49,313 nt of DNA from Bacteroidota bacterium (GCA_003250395.1 QKGM01000041.1:1-49313), one strand, 5' to 3'. Counted from the stretch's first letter, positions 1 through 9,472 are shown. Numbers and translations are program-made. Notes: generated from the sequence alone by a model not told the origin.

Positions 1-106
1 TTAATGCTCCGTCCAAATTAACACTTACAATATGCCAGGGTTTTATAATATGTAAGGCCATCGTGAAAAGATCGATCCCGCTTGTCATATATTATGTTTT
101 TTGACG

Positions 107-114
107 CAAAGGTA
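107..114 (-). promoter_or_regulatory. Possible -7 promoter element reading off the left edge
   Basis: On the minus strand this reads TACCTTTG, matching the Bacteroidetes -7 consensus TAnnTTTG. No TTTG element is visible 19-21 bases upstream. It would drive a gene lying to the left of base 1, which cannot be seen. It sits just past the abrupt end of the hydrolase gene. Confidence 0.4.
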
Positions 115-130
115 ATCTTACCCACTCATA

Positions 131-946
131 TTAGAAAAGAACCTCAGAAGTTCCCTGAACGATGAGAATTTTACCATTATAATTTGATAGTTCATCTATT
201 ACTGATGTTTTTAGCATACTTGACCATCTCAGATAGGTAAATCCCCAAAACTTACGGTCGGTGTTATCAGGGTCAGCCAGGATTTCTTTCCATTGCCCCG
301 TTAGATATTTTATCCGTTGTTCCGGGGTTTGCATATCGGCTTCTTCTGTGTTAAAGAAAATCCCTTTTTCGGCAAATTTGTATAAACTATAGAGTTGAGG
401 TGGCCCCTCGCCTGCGAGGACGGCTACATTCGAAATCCTATCTTTCATAAGATTTGCAACGCGGCTTGCGACAACTCCGCCTTCAGAATGCCCGGCAATC
501 AGGATTTTATTTTTGTCAATCTTTTCATGTTCTGTCACATATTTAATTGCTTCTGTAATAGTTTTGCTCCAGCTCTCAAGCGAAAATTTGCGGTCGAATG
601 ATTTCGAGTCACCCATTTGCATGAAATTTACTCCCGGCTTTTCAACAATCAGCAGTCTCCCTTTCTTTCGTGCAACTCTAAGCCAGGTGCTATGCCCGTA
701 TTCGGCTCTTGTTTCTCCGTTTGATTTTTTTGTGTAGAGTGAATTCATCCCTGATCCCTGTACGAATACGACCAATGGCAAATTTCCTTCCTGAGAAGTA
801 TTTGACAAATAAAATGTCACTGTGTCGTTATCGGTATAGAGCTCGTATTTACAAACAGGAAAATCAGCTAACGAATCTACCCTTACGTTTTGGGCTATGA
901 TCTGACACAAGAAAAGCTGCGAAAATAAAATGGCTATGAATTTCAT
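131..946 (-). CDS. Secreted alpha/beta hydrolase, C-terminally truncated (possible pseudogene)
   Basis: A 271-residue exported serine hydrolase of the alpha/beta-hydrolase fold. Residues 1-19 form a signal peptide. FVQGSG near residue 61 fits the oxyanion-hole strand, and AGHSEGG places the nucleophile at Ser154. The frame stops directly after the strand GKILIVQGTSE, which in this family leads into the loop with the catalytic Asp; the catalytic His, normally some tens of residues further on, is also absent. The bases after the stop carry no recognisable continuation in the other frames and instead show a promoter-like motif. I infer that the 3' end was lost by deletion or recombination, so the product is probably inactive. 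The substrate is unknown; peptidase or esterase are both possible. Confidence 0.65.
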   Translation of the reverse strand: MKFIAILFSQLFLCQIIAQNVRVDSLADFPVCKYELYTDNDTVTFYLSNTSQEGNLPLVVFVQGSGMNSLYTKKSNGETRAEYGHSTWLRVARKKGRLLIVEKPGVNFMQMGDSKSFDRKFSLESWSKTITEAIKYVTEHEKIDKNKILIAGHSEGGVVASRVANLMKDRISNVAVLAGEGPPQLYSLYKFAEKGIFFNTEEADMQTPEQRIKYLTGQWKEILADPDNTDRKFWGFTYLRWSSMLKTSVIDELSNYNGKILIVQGTSEVLF

Positions 947-1689
947 TTAAATCTATTGTGTTAATTATTTGATCAGGGAAGGCAATTCTTCCGCTGGATA
1001 ATTGCCAAGCTAAAATTGTACCAAAGATTACACATAGATGTGTTTTCTTAATATGTAAGATATATGCACTTCATTGTATTTATAAGTATTTCACAAAGAA
1101 AACATGGATTTGCCATAGCTTTGGTGTGAATTATTGGTGCCTGTGGTTTAAGATTAGTTTGTAAATAATAAATAGTCAGCAGATTAAGTATTTTGACCAG
1201 ATAATTCATTCTTGCGTAATAATTGAAGGTGATGCTACATGTTTTTTTAAAGTTTGAATGAAACCGGGAAGTCCAGTGGGTTTTAATAATGGAAATGATC
1301 TGAATTTTGGAGAAATCAAAAGGAGCGGACAGGTATGTGTACGCATGAGTACGAGGTTGCCTTCGAACAGATCAGTTGGAAATTTTGAGAATACCAGAAG
1401 ATAATGATAATTGAGGTTATCTCGCAGGAATGGAGGTAGAGATTGAAATAGATCAACTATCGTGAGCAGGTCGGCTTGATGAATTAGCCAGAGGCAGGGT
1501 AGAGGGGAATCTGGTTTATATCGCGGGATAGGAGAAGCCTTTAGCGGGTGTATTGCCCGGTTTACTCTCCCTCAAGGAGTAATGGCATATTGAAAATATT
1601 GAAAAAATTAGCAAATGCAGGTTCTGTCAGACAATCAGGAACAGTAGCTGATTTACCGGGTAGATTGGAGTGCCTGTGCAAATCTATGG

Positions 1690-1882
1690 CCTTCGTGTTA
1701 ATTGGTGAATCCGTGGACACTTTATTTTCTTCATTAATTACACGAATTTGATGAATTGATGAATATAGCCTTCGTGTTAATTAGTGCAATCCGTGGACAC
1801 TTTTTTTATCCACTAATTACTCGAATTTGATGAATTAAATAAAAATAGAATACGTGTTAATTGGTGAATCGGTGAACTATTA
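1690..1882. repeat. Tandem repeat of about 80 bp, two full copies and one partial
   Basis: Copies begin near 1690, 1769 and 1849. Each starts TTCGTGTTAATT(G/A)GTG and continues to a GTGGAC or GTGAAC core. The first two then run through a T-rich stretch into AATTAC(A/T)CGAATTTGATG. Within a copy the left arm TTCGTGTTAATT and the right arm AATTACACGAA form an inverted repeat, so each unit can fold into a hairpin. This resembles short intergenic palindromic elements scattered in Bacteroidetes chromosomes; that comparison is from memory. Confidence 0.7.
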
Positions 1883-2042
1883 TTCCTTCCTGTTTTCTTC
1901 ATCAATTTGATCGTATGAATTGGGATACAACAGTAGCTTATCAGAGCTCTTGAAAGGCATTGGTATTTATTCCTGGAAAGATTTACCCTAATAAAGTTTT
2001 GTTTATTCGACAGGAATACTTTGCCTCTATTTTTCTTCTTCA

Positions 2043-2097
2043 ACCGTACTTCGACCGTAGCTCCACCGTATTTCCATCGTATTTCCATCGCAGGCCC
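2043..2097. repeat. 11-bp-period tandem array A (core ACCGTA/TACGGT)
   Basis: Five consecutive 11-mers: ACCGTACTTCG, ACCGTAGCTCC, ACCGTATTTCC, ATCGTATTTCC and ATCGCAGGCCC. On the minus strand the array reads as TACGGT plus five variable bases and is followed by a purine-rich GAAGAAGAAAAA run. A second array with the same core and period lies at 26433-26487. Confidence 0.75.
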
Positions 2098-2463
2098 AGG
2101 GTTCATCTTTGGCGTTTCCCCTATTTGTTTTCTTTGATAGTACGAACAAATATTGAGCCAAACATTGGCTGGTAATGAGAGGATTATTTTCATCATCAGA
2201 GAAACTTCCGGATGGTGTGTGTATTTAGTCTTGCCGGGTTGCATGGGCTATGGAAAGGAGAGGAATGGAGGTCGGCTTCGGGAAGCAACCCTGATTTGGC
2301 GGCCCTGACTTCGTTAGTATCATTTCTTCTTTCTGAAGGCTCTTGTCAGGTGTATGCATGGGGTAAGGTGTTTCCAAACAGTTCAGGAAATAACCTATCC
2401 GGCATCGGGGCGGTGATCTGCTTTGATTCTCCCTGTTCAGGGATAAGGTTAATGCCGGTACGT

Positions 2464-2493
2464 AAAAAAACGCCGGATGGGGGTCCGGCGTTT
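2464..2493 (-). terminator. Intrinsic terminator of typA
   Basis: Stem AAACGCCGGA (2468-2477) pairs with TCCGGCGTTT (2484-2493) around a 6-base loop. In the minus direction it is followed by seven Ts, directly downstream of the typA stop codon. Confidence 0.85.
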
Positions 2494-2517
2494 AGAGAGA
2501 TGTTGTTTTAGGTGAAG

Positions 2518-4317
2518 CTACTTCGACATTCTTTTGCGTTCGTTCTCATCCAGGTAGATTTTTCTCATCCTGAAATCGGCGGGGGTCACTTCCAGAAATT
2601 CATCATCGGCAATGTATTCCATGGCCTCTTCGAGCGAGAATTTGACAGAAGGTGTAATTACGGCTTTATCGTCGGAGCCTGAAGCCCTGATATTGGTGAG
2701 TTTCTTTGTCTTGCACACGTTGATATTGAGATCACCCGGCCTGATGTGTTCGCCAATCACTTCGCCGGCATATACCTCTTCTCCCGGATCGATGAAGAAA
2801 CGGCCTCTGTCCTGAAGTTTGTCGATGGCATAAGCGATGGCGGGGCCTGTCTCCATGGCAATAAGGGAACCGTTGCGCCGTCCGGGAATTTCGCCTTTCC
2901 AGGGTTCAAATCCTTTCAGGCGGTGGGCCATTACCGATTCACCTTCGGTGGCGTTGAGCAAAGCATTGCGTAATCCAATCAATCCACGTGAAGGGATGGT
3001 GAACTCCATATAGGTACGGTCGGTACGGTGTTCAATGTTGAGGATTTCGCCTCTGCGCTGGGTCACCTGTTCGATTACCCTTCCGGCGAAGGGTTCCGGT
3101 ACATGAACTGTCAGAAACTCTACGGGTTCGTGCTTCTGGCCATTCACCTCATGCAGGATTACCTTAGGCTGACCCAGCATGAATTCGTATCCTTCACGCC
3201 GCATGGTCTCCACCAGAATACTGAGGTGAAGTACACCCCGGCCATACACGAGGAATGAGTCGGCTGAAGCAGTATCCTCAACCTTGAGCGCGAGGTTCTT
3301 CTCGGTTTCGAGATAGAGCCTTTCGCGCAGGTGGCGGGAGGTTACATATTTACCTTCCTTTCCGAAGAATGGCGAGGTGTTGATAGTGAAGGTCATACTC
3401 ATGGTTGGCTCATCAACCTTGATAGGGGTGAGTCCTTCCGGTTCAACGGCATCAGCAACTGTATCCCCGATGTCGAAACTTTCGAGTCCCATGATAGCAA
3501 CTATCTCACCGGCTCTGACATCGGTTTTGATTTTTTCTTTTCCAAGTCCTTCGAAAGTGTATAACTCTTTGATTTTTGAAGGTACCACCGAACCGTCACG
3601 TTTTACCAGCGAGATGGGCATTCCCCAGCGGAGAATTCCGCGCGACAACCTGCCAACGGCAATCCGGCCAACATAGGAAGAATAATCGATAGAGGTAATC
3701 ATCATCTGGGGCGAACCTTCGGTAAAGGTAGCAGGAGGGATGGTTTCAATGATGGTATCGAGCAGGTAGCTGATGTCTTCGGCAGGCTCACTCCACTCGG
3801 CGCCCATCCAGCCCAATTTACTGGAACCGTATACCACGGGGAAGTTTAGCTGATCCTCATTGGCGTCGAGGCTAAACATCAGATCGAAGACGGCTTCGGC
3901 CGTAGCTTCGGGATCGCAGTTAGGTTTATCTACTTTGTTCACAACAACAATGGGCTTCAGTTGAAGCTCAAGTGCTTTCTGCAATACAAACCGTGTCTGC
4001 GGCATGGGGCCTTCGAAAGCGTCTACCAGTAGCAGTACACCGTCGGCCATGTTGAGTACTCGTTCCACCTCACCACCGAAGTCACTGTGTCCGGGGGTGT
4101 CGATGATATTTATTTTTGTCCCCTTGTAACGAACCGATACATTTTTCGCGAGGATGGTAATTCCACGTTCTCTTTCCAGATCGTTGCTGTCGAGTATAAG
4201 CTCTCCCGCGTCTTCGTTTTCACGAAATAGCTGACATTGATGAAGGATACGGTCAACCAGCGTTGTTTTGCCGTGGTCGACGTGTGCTATAATAGCTATA
4301 TTTCTGATTTCGTGCAT
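2518..4317 (-). CDS. typA: Ribosome-associated translational GTPase TypA/BipA
   Basis: TypA (BipA) is an EF-G-like GTPase that binds the ribosome and helps 50S assembly and stress or cold adaptation. From the chosen start the protein has 599 residues, normal for the family. It opens with [20 protein letters not shown], containing the G1 P-loop AHVDHGKT; G3 is DTPGH and G4 is NKVDKP. An EF-Tu domain 2-like barrel, EF-G-like domains and the TypA-specific C-terminal region follow ([21 protein letters not shown]). A longer frame starts 17 codons upstream, but the -7 promoter element at 4346-4353 lies inside that extension, so the Met at 4317 is preferred. The gene has its own terminator and diverges from lplA. 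Confidence 0.96.
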   Translation of the reverse strand: MHEIRNIAIIAHVDHGKTTLVDRILHQCQLFRENEDAGELILDSNDLERERGITILAKNVSVRYKGTKINIIDTPGHSDFGGEVERVLNMADGVLLLVDAFEGPMPQTRFVLQKALELQLKPIVVVNKVDKPNCDPEATAEAVFDLMFSLDANEDQLNFPVVYGSSKLGWMGAEWSEPAEDISYLLDTIIETIPPATFTEGSPQMMITSIDYSSYVGRIAVGRLSRGILRWGMPISLVKRDGSVVPSKIKELYTFEGLGKEKIKTDVRAGEIVAIMGLESFDIGDTVADAVEPEGLTPIKVDEPTMSMTFTINTSPFFGKEGKYVTSRHLRERLYLETEKNLALKVEDTASADSFLVYGRGVLHLSILVETMRREGYEFMLGQPKVILHEVNGQKHEPVEFLTVHVPEPFAGRVIEQVTQRRGEILNIEHRTDRTYMEFTIPSRGLIGLRNALLNATEGESVMAHRLKGFEPWKGEIPGRRNGSLIAMETGPAIAYAIDKLQDRGRFFIDPGEEVYAGEVIGEHIRPGDLNINVCKTKKLTNIRASGSDDKAVITPSVKFSLEEAMEYIADDEFLEVTPADFRMRKIYLDENERKRMSK

Positions 4318-4345
4318 ATTAATGCTAATTCGGTAATTTTGGGTG

Positions 4346-4353
4346 CAAAGGTA
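4346..4353 (-). promoter_or_regulatory. typA promoter, -7 element
   Basis: The minus strand reads TACCTTTG, 28 bases upstream of the typA ATG. No clear TTTG -33 element is seen. It fixes the typA start at 4317. Confidence 0.65.
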
Positions 4354-4411
4354 AGGATTTTTCGCCAAGGCGACGGTTAAGCCCTTAGGATACTTTGCAT
4401 TGAATTTGTGT

Positions 4412-4419
4412 TAATTTTG
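4412..4419 (+). promoter_or_regulatory. lplA promoter, -7 element
   Basis: TAATTTTG followed by C, 27 bases before the ATG at 4447. It diverges from the typA promoter about 60 bases away. It lies inside the longest possible lplA frame and so rules out the upstream Met at 4408. Confidence 0.6.
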
Positions 4420-4446
4420 CCCCTTATTAAAAATGATTCTATACTA

Positions 4447-5433
4447 ATGCTCTGTATATACAACTCAAATACACGTCCGCAGTTCAATCTCGCGGCAGAA
4501 GAATATTTTTTAAAAAATTTCAGTGATGAGATTTTCATGCTGTGGCGGAACGAACCTGCCATTATAGTCGGTAAACATCAGAATACACTGGCTGAAATCA
4601 ATGTTGATTACGTGAAGGCTAACAATATTCAGGTAGTCAGGCGGTTAACAGGTGGTGGTGCTGTTTTTCATGATTTGGGCAACATCAATTTTACCTTCAT
4701 CATGAATGCCAATGGTGATCATAACAACCTGATTGATTTCAGGAAATATACACTTCCGGTTATCGATGTTCTGCAAAAGCTTGGCATTGATGCCCGTTTT
4801 GAAGGGCGCAACGATCTGACCATCGGGGGGAAGAAGTTCTCGGGCAATGCTGAGCATGTACATAAAAACAGGGTATTGCATCATGGTACCCTTCTCTTTT
4901 CGTCAAAATTACCTGATCTGTCGGCAGCTCTGAATGTTGATCCGGCCAAGTTTAACGACAAGGCAGTAAAATCGGTACGCAGCCGTGTAACCAATATTTC
5001 TGATCATCTGCATGAACCACTCACCGTGCTCGAGTTTAAAGACCGGGTAATGGCCCATATCATGGAGATGTATACCGATAGCCGAGCGTATGAACTTACT
5101 GCATCTGATACGGAGAAGATCGGTCAGCTGGCTGAGCAGCGTTATGCCACCTGGGACTGGAATTTTGGCCAGTCGCCTGAATATAACCTGCGTAAAGTGA
5201 TCAGAACAGCCGGAGGGCAGGTAGAGTTTGATCTGCTTGTAGTCAGGGGTAAAATTGAGAAGGTTAAAATTTTCGGTGATTTCTTCGGTAAATCGGATGT
5301 AGAGGAGATAGAGGAAGCATTGGCCGGGGTGATGCATGAAGAGTCGGCTGTTCGTGCCTGCCTCCGGCAATTCAATGTTAACGATTATTTCAATAACATC
5401 TCGGTTGATGAACTGATTGAAGCCATTTTTTGA
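4447..5433 (+). CDS. lplA: Lipoate-protein ligase A
   Basis: LplA activates lipoate with ATP and attaches it to a lysine of lipoyl domains in 2-oxoacid dehydrogenases or GcvH. The protein has 328 residues from the preferred start. Signature motifs are VGKHQNT (residues 42-48), RRLTGGGAVFHDLGNINF (65-82) and the lysine-bearing loop IGGKKFSGNA (about 129-138). A C-terminal accessory domain is present (about 245-328), as in full-length LplA rather than the short octanoyl transferases. It heads a probable co-directional run with the EamA transporter (10-base gap) and the DnaE-type polymerase. The start at 4447 was chosen because the promoter motif at 4412-4419 lies in the longer frame. Confidence 0.93.
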   Translation: MLCIYNSNTRPQFNLAAEEYFLKNFSDEIFMLWRNEPAIIVGKHQNTLAEINVDYVKANNIQVVRRLTGGGAVFHDLGNINFTFIMNANGDHNNLIDFRKYTLPVIDVLQKLGIDARFEGRNDLTIGGKKFSGNAEHVHKNRVLHHGTLLFSSKLPDLSAALNVDPAKFNDKAVKSVRSRVTNISDHLHEPLTVLEFKDRVMAHIMEMYTDSRAYELTASDTEKIGQLAEQRYATWDWNFGQSPEYNLRKVIRTAGGQVEFDLLVVRGKIEKVKIFGDFFGKSDVEEIEEALAGVMHEESAVRACLRQFNVNDYFNNISVDELIEAIF

Positions 5434-5443
5434 GCCTAGTTAA

Positions 5444-6352
5444 GTGAATAAAATCAAAACCTTGCCCCGGTGTTTCGTATACGCGGGGTTGTCGGTCATG
5501 TTTTGGTCGACAATAGGGACGGCTATGAAGATGAGCCTGCGGTATATTGATTTCCTGAACCTCTTGTTCTGGTCGGTGGTGGTGGCAGTTGTACTGCACG
5601 GGGTAGCTGTTTGGAGCAGGGGACTGATGAGGGAAGTTGTGCCATCAACGGCAAAAGCCTGGGGGTTTACCCTGGTGACAGGGTTTCTTAATCCTTTTCT
5701 CTATTATATCGTGTTGCTGAAAGCCTATGATTTATTGCCGGCCCAGGAGGCAGGTACACTTAATTACTTCTGGCCTGTAATGTTGGTATTGCTGTCGGTT
5801 CCTGTTCTGGGACAGAGGCCCGGGATAACCGGAATTGCCGGTATCCTGCTCGGTTTTGGAGGGTTGATAGTAATTTCAACGCATGGTGATCCTCTGTCGA
5901 TGAAGTTTTCAAATGGTTATGGTGTTTTACTGGCAGTTGGAAGCGCGTTGATTTGGGCTGTTTACTGGCTTTCAGGGATGAAAGATCCGAGGCGTGATGA
6001 AGTTAAGCTTTTTACAGGCTTTGTAACCGCTTTGGTGTTGCTGACTGTTACCATGCTTATCACAGGTACCTTCCGCCCTCCGACCCTTTATGGTTTGTCG
6101 GGAGGCATCTATTTAGGGATCTTTGAAATGGGAATCACTTTTTTGCTCTGGATGAAAGCCTTACGGCTGGCGCCTGATACCTCCCGGGTATCTAACCTGG
6201 TGTTTTTGTCACCCTTTATTTCGCTGATTTTTATCCATTTCATTGTTGGTGAACCAATTCTTACCTCTACATTTGCAGGACTTACCCTGGTAGTGAGCGG
6301 TATTCTCATCCAGCAACACGGCCATCGGAAAAAAGTTGACACCAGGGCCTGA
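5444..6352 (+). CDS. EamA/DMT-family transporter
   Basis: An inner-membrane protein of 302 residues with about ten hydrophobic helices, built as two repeated five-helix EamA units (about residues 10-140 and 150-295). It belongs to the drug/metabolite transporter superfamily, whose members mostly export amino acids or metabolites; the substrate cannot be read from sequence. Typical features are the N-terminal FWSTIGTAMK, the second-half LIWAVYWLSG and the short polar C-terminus. The start is a GTG at 5444, 10 bases after the lplA stop, and the polymerase gene starts 12 bases after its end, so the three genes are probably co-transcribed. No functional link to its neighbours is evident. Confidence 0.85.
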   Translation: MNKIKTLPRCFVYAGLSVMFWSTIGTAMKMSLRYIDFLNLLFWSVVVAVVLHGVAVWSRGLMREVVPSTAKAWGFTLVTGFLNPFLYYIVLLKAYDLLPAQEAGTLNYFWPVMLVLLSVPVLGQRPGITGIAGILLGFGGLIVISTHGDPLSMKFSNGYGVLLAVGSALIWAVYWLSGMKDPRRDEVKLFTGFVTALVLLTVTMLITGTFRPPTLYGLSGGIYLGIFEMGITFLLWMKALRLAPDTSRVSNLVFLSPFISLIFIHFIVGEPILTSTFAGLTLVVSGILIQQHGHRKKVDTRA

Positions 6353-6364
6353 TTCCTTGGACCT

Positions 6365-9337
6365 ATGCATATTTGTCAATCATATTTCAGCCTACGCTAC
6401 GGTACGCTATCGCCGGCAAAACTGGTTGAACATGCTGTGGAGCTTGGCCTGAAGCAGTTGGTGTTGGCAGATATTAATAATGTTACAGGCATTCCCGACT
6501 TTGTGAAGGCTTGTCATGCTGCGGCCATTGAACCGGTTACCGGTATAACGGTTGCAAACGGTAACAGGATACTCTACACGCTGATAGCCCGTAATAATGA
6601 AGGGTTCAGGCAGATTAACGAGTTTCTGACAGTTCATAATCTGTCGGTGAAAAGAGGAAGGGAGGAGATTGCCGCTCCGAAGGTGCAGTACCCGGTTATA
6701 CCGCCAAGGTTTGAAGATGTAATAGTCATTTTCCCGTTTTCTGAGAAGATTCCTGATTTGTTGCAGGAAGATCAGTATATTGGTGTTGACGGAGCGAATG
6801 CAACCAGGTTTTATGGAGGCAGGTGGAAGGATGTGGCCGACCGGCTAACTGCTGTTCAGCCTGTTGTTTTCGATTCAGACAAGGGATATGAACTGCATCG
6901 TCACCTGCGTGCTATCGATAATAATTTGTTGCTTACCAGGCTCACCCCGGCAATGACTGCTTCACCTCAGGCTTCATTCAGGCAGGCAACTTACTTTCAG
7001 CAAACATTTCACAGAACTCCCGAACTGATTACCCGTGCTGAAGGATTACTTGCTTCCTGCAAATTCGACCTCGATTTCAAAACTGTCAAGAACAAGAAGG
7101 TGTTCAGCCAAAGCCCCTCAGATGACCGAGCACTTCTCTTTCGTCTGGCTCACGAGGGTTGTGTCAGACGTTACGGGACTGGAAACCGGGAAGCTGCTTC
7201 GAGAATTGATAAAGAACTGGAGATGATCAGCCGGCTTGGCTTTGCCTCTTATTTTTTAATTGCCTGGGATATGGTTACCTGGTCGGCAGCGCAAGGGTTT
7301 TTTCATGTTGGAAGGGGAAGCGGAGCCAATAGCATCGTGGCATATTGTCTGGGAATTACCGATGTTGATCCGATAAGCCTGGATCTGTATTTTGAGCGCT
7401 TCATCAATCCCCTGCGTTCCAGTCCGCCTGACTTTGATATTGACTATTCATGGAAAGACCGGGATGCAGTTCAGCAATATCTGTTTGAACGGTACGGCCC
7501 GCGACATACCGCCTTGTTGGGTGCCATGTCGACTTTTCGCGACAGCTCGATGTATCGGGAATTGGGAAAGGTTTACGGGTTACCGGTTGATGAAATTGAC
7601 AGGTTATCAGAACATCCTGACAGGGAAGCCAGGGAGAATTCAATCGCGGCAACTATTGTTGAAGTGGCTTCCCGGATGATTGATTTCCCCAATATCAGGA
7701 GTATTCATGCCGGGGGAATACTGATAACGGAGGAGCCAATCACCTGTTATACAGCACTTGATATGCCGCCCAAAGGTTTTGCCACCACCCAGTGGGATAT
7801 GTATACAGCTGAGACGTTAGGTTTTGAGAAGCTTGACGTGTTAAGTCAGCGTGGTATCGGCCATATTAATGATTGCGTTAAACTTGTGAGGGAGAATTCA
7901 GGTATTGAGATTAACATAAGGGATGTTGAAGCGTTTAAGGTGGATGAAACGGTTAATGAGCTGTTGCACAAGGGTGAGACGATGGGGTGTTTCTATATAG
8001 AGAGCCCAGCCATGAGGGGGTTAATCAGGAAGCTGAAGTGCAGGGACTACCTGACGCTGGTGGCAGCTTCCAGTATTATCCGCCCTGGGGTAGCGAAAAG
8101 TGGAATGATGCGTGAGTACATCTGGCGATTTCACAATCCTGACGGGTTCAGTTACATTCATCCCGTGATGAAAGAACAACTGGCAGAAACATACGGAGTG
8201 ATGGTATACCAGGAAGATGTGTTGAAGGTATGCCATCATTTTGCGGGGCTTGATCTGGCGGATGCCGATATACTGCGCAGGGCGATGAGCGGGAAGTTCA
8301 GGGGTAACAGGGAGATGGAGAGAATTAGGCAACGGTTTTTCGAAGGATGTGCCAGGCTGGGCCGCCCTGTTGAGGTGAGTGAAGAAGTGTGGCGACAGAT
8401 AGCCTCTTTTGCCGGCTATAGCTTTTCGAAAGCCCATTCAGCTTCCTATGCCGTTGAGAGCTACCAGAGCCTGTACCTTAAATCAAGGTATCCAATAGAA
8501 TTTATGGTTGCTGTTATCAATAATTTTGGCGGGTTTTACCATACCTGGGTTTACTTTAACGAGACACGCCGTCAGGGAGGGCAAATTGAGCTTCCCTGTG
8601 TGAACAGGGGGCAGCACCTCACTTCAGTGAAAGGAACATTGGTTTACATCGGTTTCATCCATGTGAAAGGATTAGAAACAGAATTATCGCACAAAATTGT
8701 CAACGAGAGAGAAAAAGGTGGTGCATTCAGGAGCCTATATAATTTCATGCAACGGGTTAGTATTGGTTCTGAGCAGATAACCTTGCTGATCAGGGTGGGG
8801 GCTTTCAGGTTTACCGGGCTCACAAAGGCTCAATTGCTTTGGGAAGCTCACATGTATCTGGGAAGGGGGCAACAACAGCCATTGCAATCTTCTTTGTTCG
8901 AGATCCCGCAGCGTGAATTCAGCTTACCTTGTTTTGAATCAGAGCCCATCGAGGATGCCTATGATGAGCTCAATCTGATTGGCTTCCCGGTAAGTGTAAG
9001 TCAATTTGATATGCTTAAGACAGATTTCAGGGGCGGGGCAAAGGCTGGAGATCTTCTTTCTGCTGTTGGTCATTCGGTCAGGATGATCGGGAATCTTGTA
9101 ACCATCAAGTATGTGCGGACATCCAGGGGAGAGCTGATGCATTTTGGTTGTTTCCTGGATTTGACTGGTGAAGTGTTTGATACTGTTCATTTTCCTGATA
9201 GTTTAAAACAGAACCCTTTCAGGGGGTATGGTGTTTATTTGTTGCAGGGCGTTGTGACAGAGGAGTTTGGGCAGCCATCAGTAACTGTTCAACGAATGTC
9301 TAAATTGCCATTGAAACCAGATCCACGTGAGGTATAA
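6365..9337 (+). CDS. Short C-family DNA polymerase III alpha subunit (DnaE2/ImuC-like)
   Basis: A 990-residue C-family polymerase, shorter than a replicative DnaE of about 1150-1270. The catalytic palm is intact: GRGSGANS (317-324), PDFDIDY with Asp356 and Asp358 (355-361), RSIHAGG (446-451) and the third acidic residue in FEKLDVL (Asp491). YQEDV (615-619) and FSKAHSASYAVE lie in the fingers region. An OB-fold-like segment ends the protein (about 905-985), and the tau-binding domain of replicative DnaE is missing. The N-terminal PHP domain is degenerate: HVHSEYSLL-type metal ligands are replaced by ICQSYFSLR, and TDHG by ADIN. This fits an accessory, error-prone polymerase. No imuA or imuB is adjacent; EamA is 12 bases upstream. 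Confidence 0.88.
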   Translation: MHICQSYFSLRYGTLSPAKLVEHAVELGLKQLVLADINNVTGIPDFVKACHAAAIEPVTGITVANGNRILYTLIARNNEGFRQINEFLTVHNLSVKRGREEIAAPKVQYPVIPPRFEDVIVIFPFSEKIPDLLQEDQYIGVDGANATRFYGGRWKDVADRLTAVQPVVFDSDKGYELHRHLRAIDNNLLLTRLTPAMTASPQASFRQATYFQQTFHRTPELITRAEGLLASCKFDLDFKTVKNKKVFSQSPSDDRALLFRLAHEGCVRRYGTGNREAASRIDKELEMISRLGFASYFLIAWDMVTWSAAQGFFHVGRGSGANSIVAYCLGITDVDPISLDLYFERFINPLRSSPPDFDIDYSWKDRDAVQQYLFERYGPRHTALLGAMSTFRDSSMYRELGKVYGLPVDEIDRLSEHPDREARENSIAATIVEVASRMIDFPNIRSIHAGGILITEEPITCYTALDMPPKGFATTQWDMYTAETLGFEKLDVLSQRGIGHINDCVKLVRENSGIEINIRDVEAFKVDETVNELLHKGETMGCFYIESPAMRGLIRKLKCRDYLTLVAASSIIRPGVAKSGMMREYIWRFHNPDGFSYIHPVMKEQLAETYGVMVYQEDVLKVCHHFAGLDLADADILRRAMSGKFRGNREMERIRQRFFEGCARLGRPVEVSEEVWRQIASFAGYSFSKAHSASYAVESYQSLYLKSRYPIEFMVAVINNFGGFYHTWVYFNETRRQGGQIELPCVNRGQHLTSVKGTLVYIGFIHVKGLETELSHKIVNEREKGGAFRSLYNFMQRVSIGSEQITLLIRVGAFRFTGLTKAQLLWEAHMYLGRGQQQPLQSSLFEIPQREFSLPCFESEPIEDAYDELNLIGFPVSVSQFDMLKTDFRGGAKAGDLLSAVGHSVRMIGNLVTIKYVRTSRGELMHFGCFLDLTGEVFDTVHFPDSLKQNPFRGYGVYLLQGVVTEEFGQPSVTVQRMSKLPLKPDPREV

Positions 9338-9472
9338 CATGTAGATTCTCCAGTTGGGATGTCCGGTTTTACGACCGGTAATTTGGCTGTAAGTTAATAA
9401 TCCTGCAGTACAGCACAGTTATCAATGACATTTAAAAACATACACGGTACTATTAATTAAGCCTGAAAAGGC

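Larger units (their letters stand above)
947..2463. other. 1.5-kb region without a convincing gene
   Basis: No reading frame here resembles a known family or has a credible start. The region holds a tandem repeat of about 80 bp (1690-1882) and an 11-bp-period array (2043-2097), annotated separately. A lone TAGCTTTG at 1116-1123 (+) resembles a -7 element but leads to no gene. The stretch 1200-1690 shows nothing I recognise and could be decayed coding sequence. Confidence 0.5.

Noticed and set aside
1690..1882. CRISPR-like repeat spacing
   Set aside because: Copies are contiguous and repeat over their full length; there are no distinct spacers and no cas genes.
1813..2244. 143-codon frame on the minus strand across array A and the 80-bp repeats
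   Set aside because: Most of it is translated repeat DNA (11-bp array and 80-bp unit), with no promoter, no homology I recognise and a low-complexity end. Kept only as a note for the array peptide likeness.
2212..2511. 99-codon frame on the plus strand
   Set aside because: It runs through the typA terminator hairpin (2464-2493) and has no family features.
3013..3029. Two TACGGT cores inside typA, like the 11-bp arrays
   Set aside because: They are only seven to eight bases apart, in codons for conserved TypA residues (DRTY), so they are coding coincidence.
4318..4368. 17-codon N-terminal extension of TypA
   Set aside because: It contains the promoter -7 element and lies before the normal family start [18 protein letters not shown].
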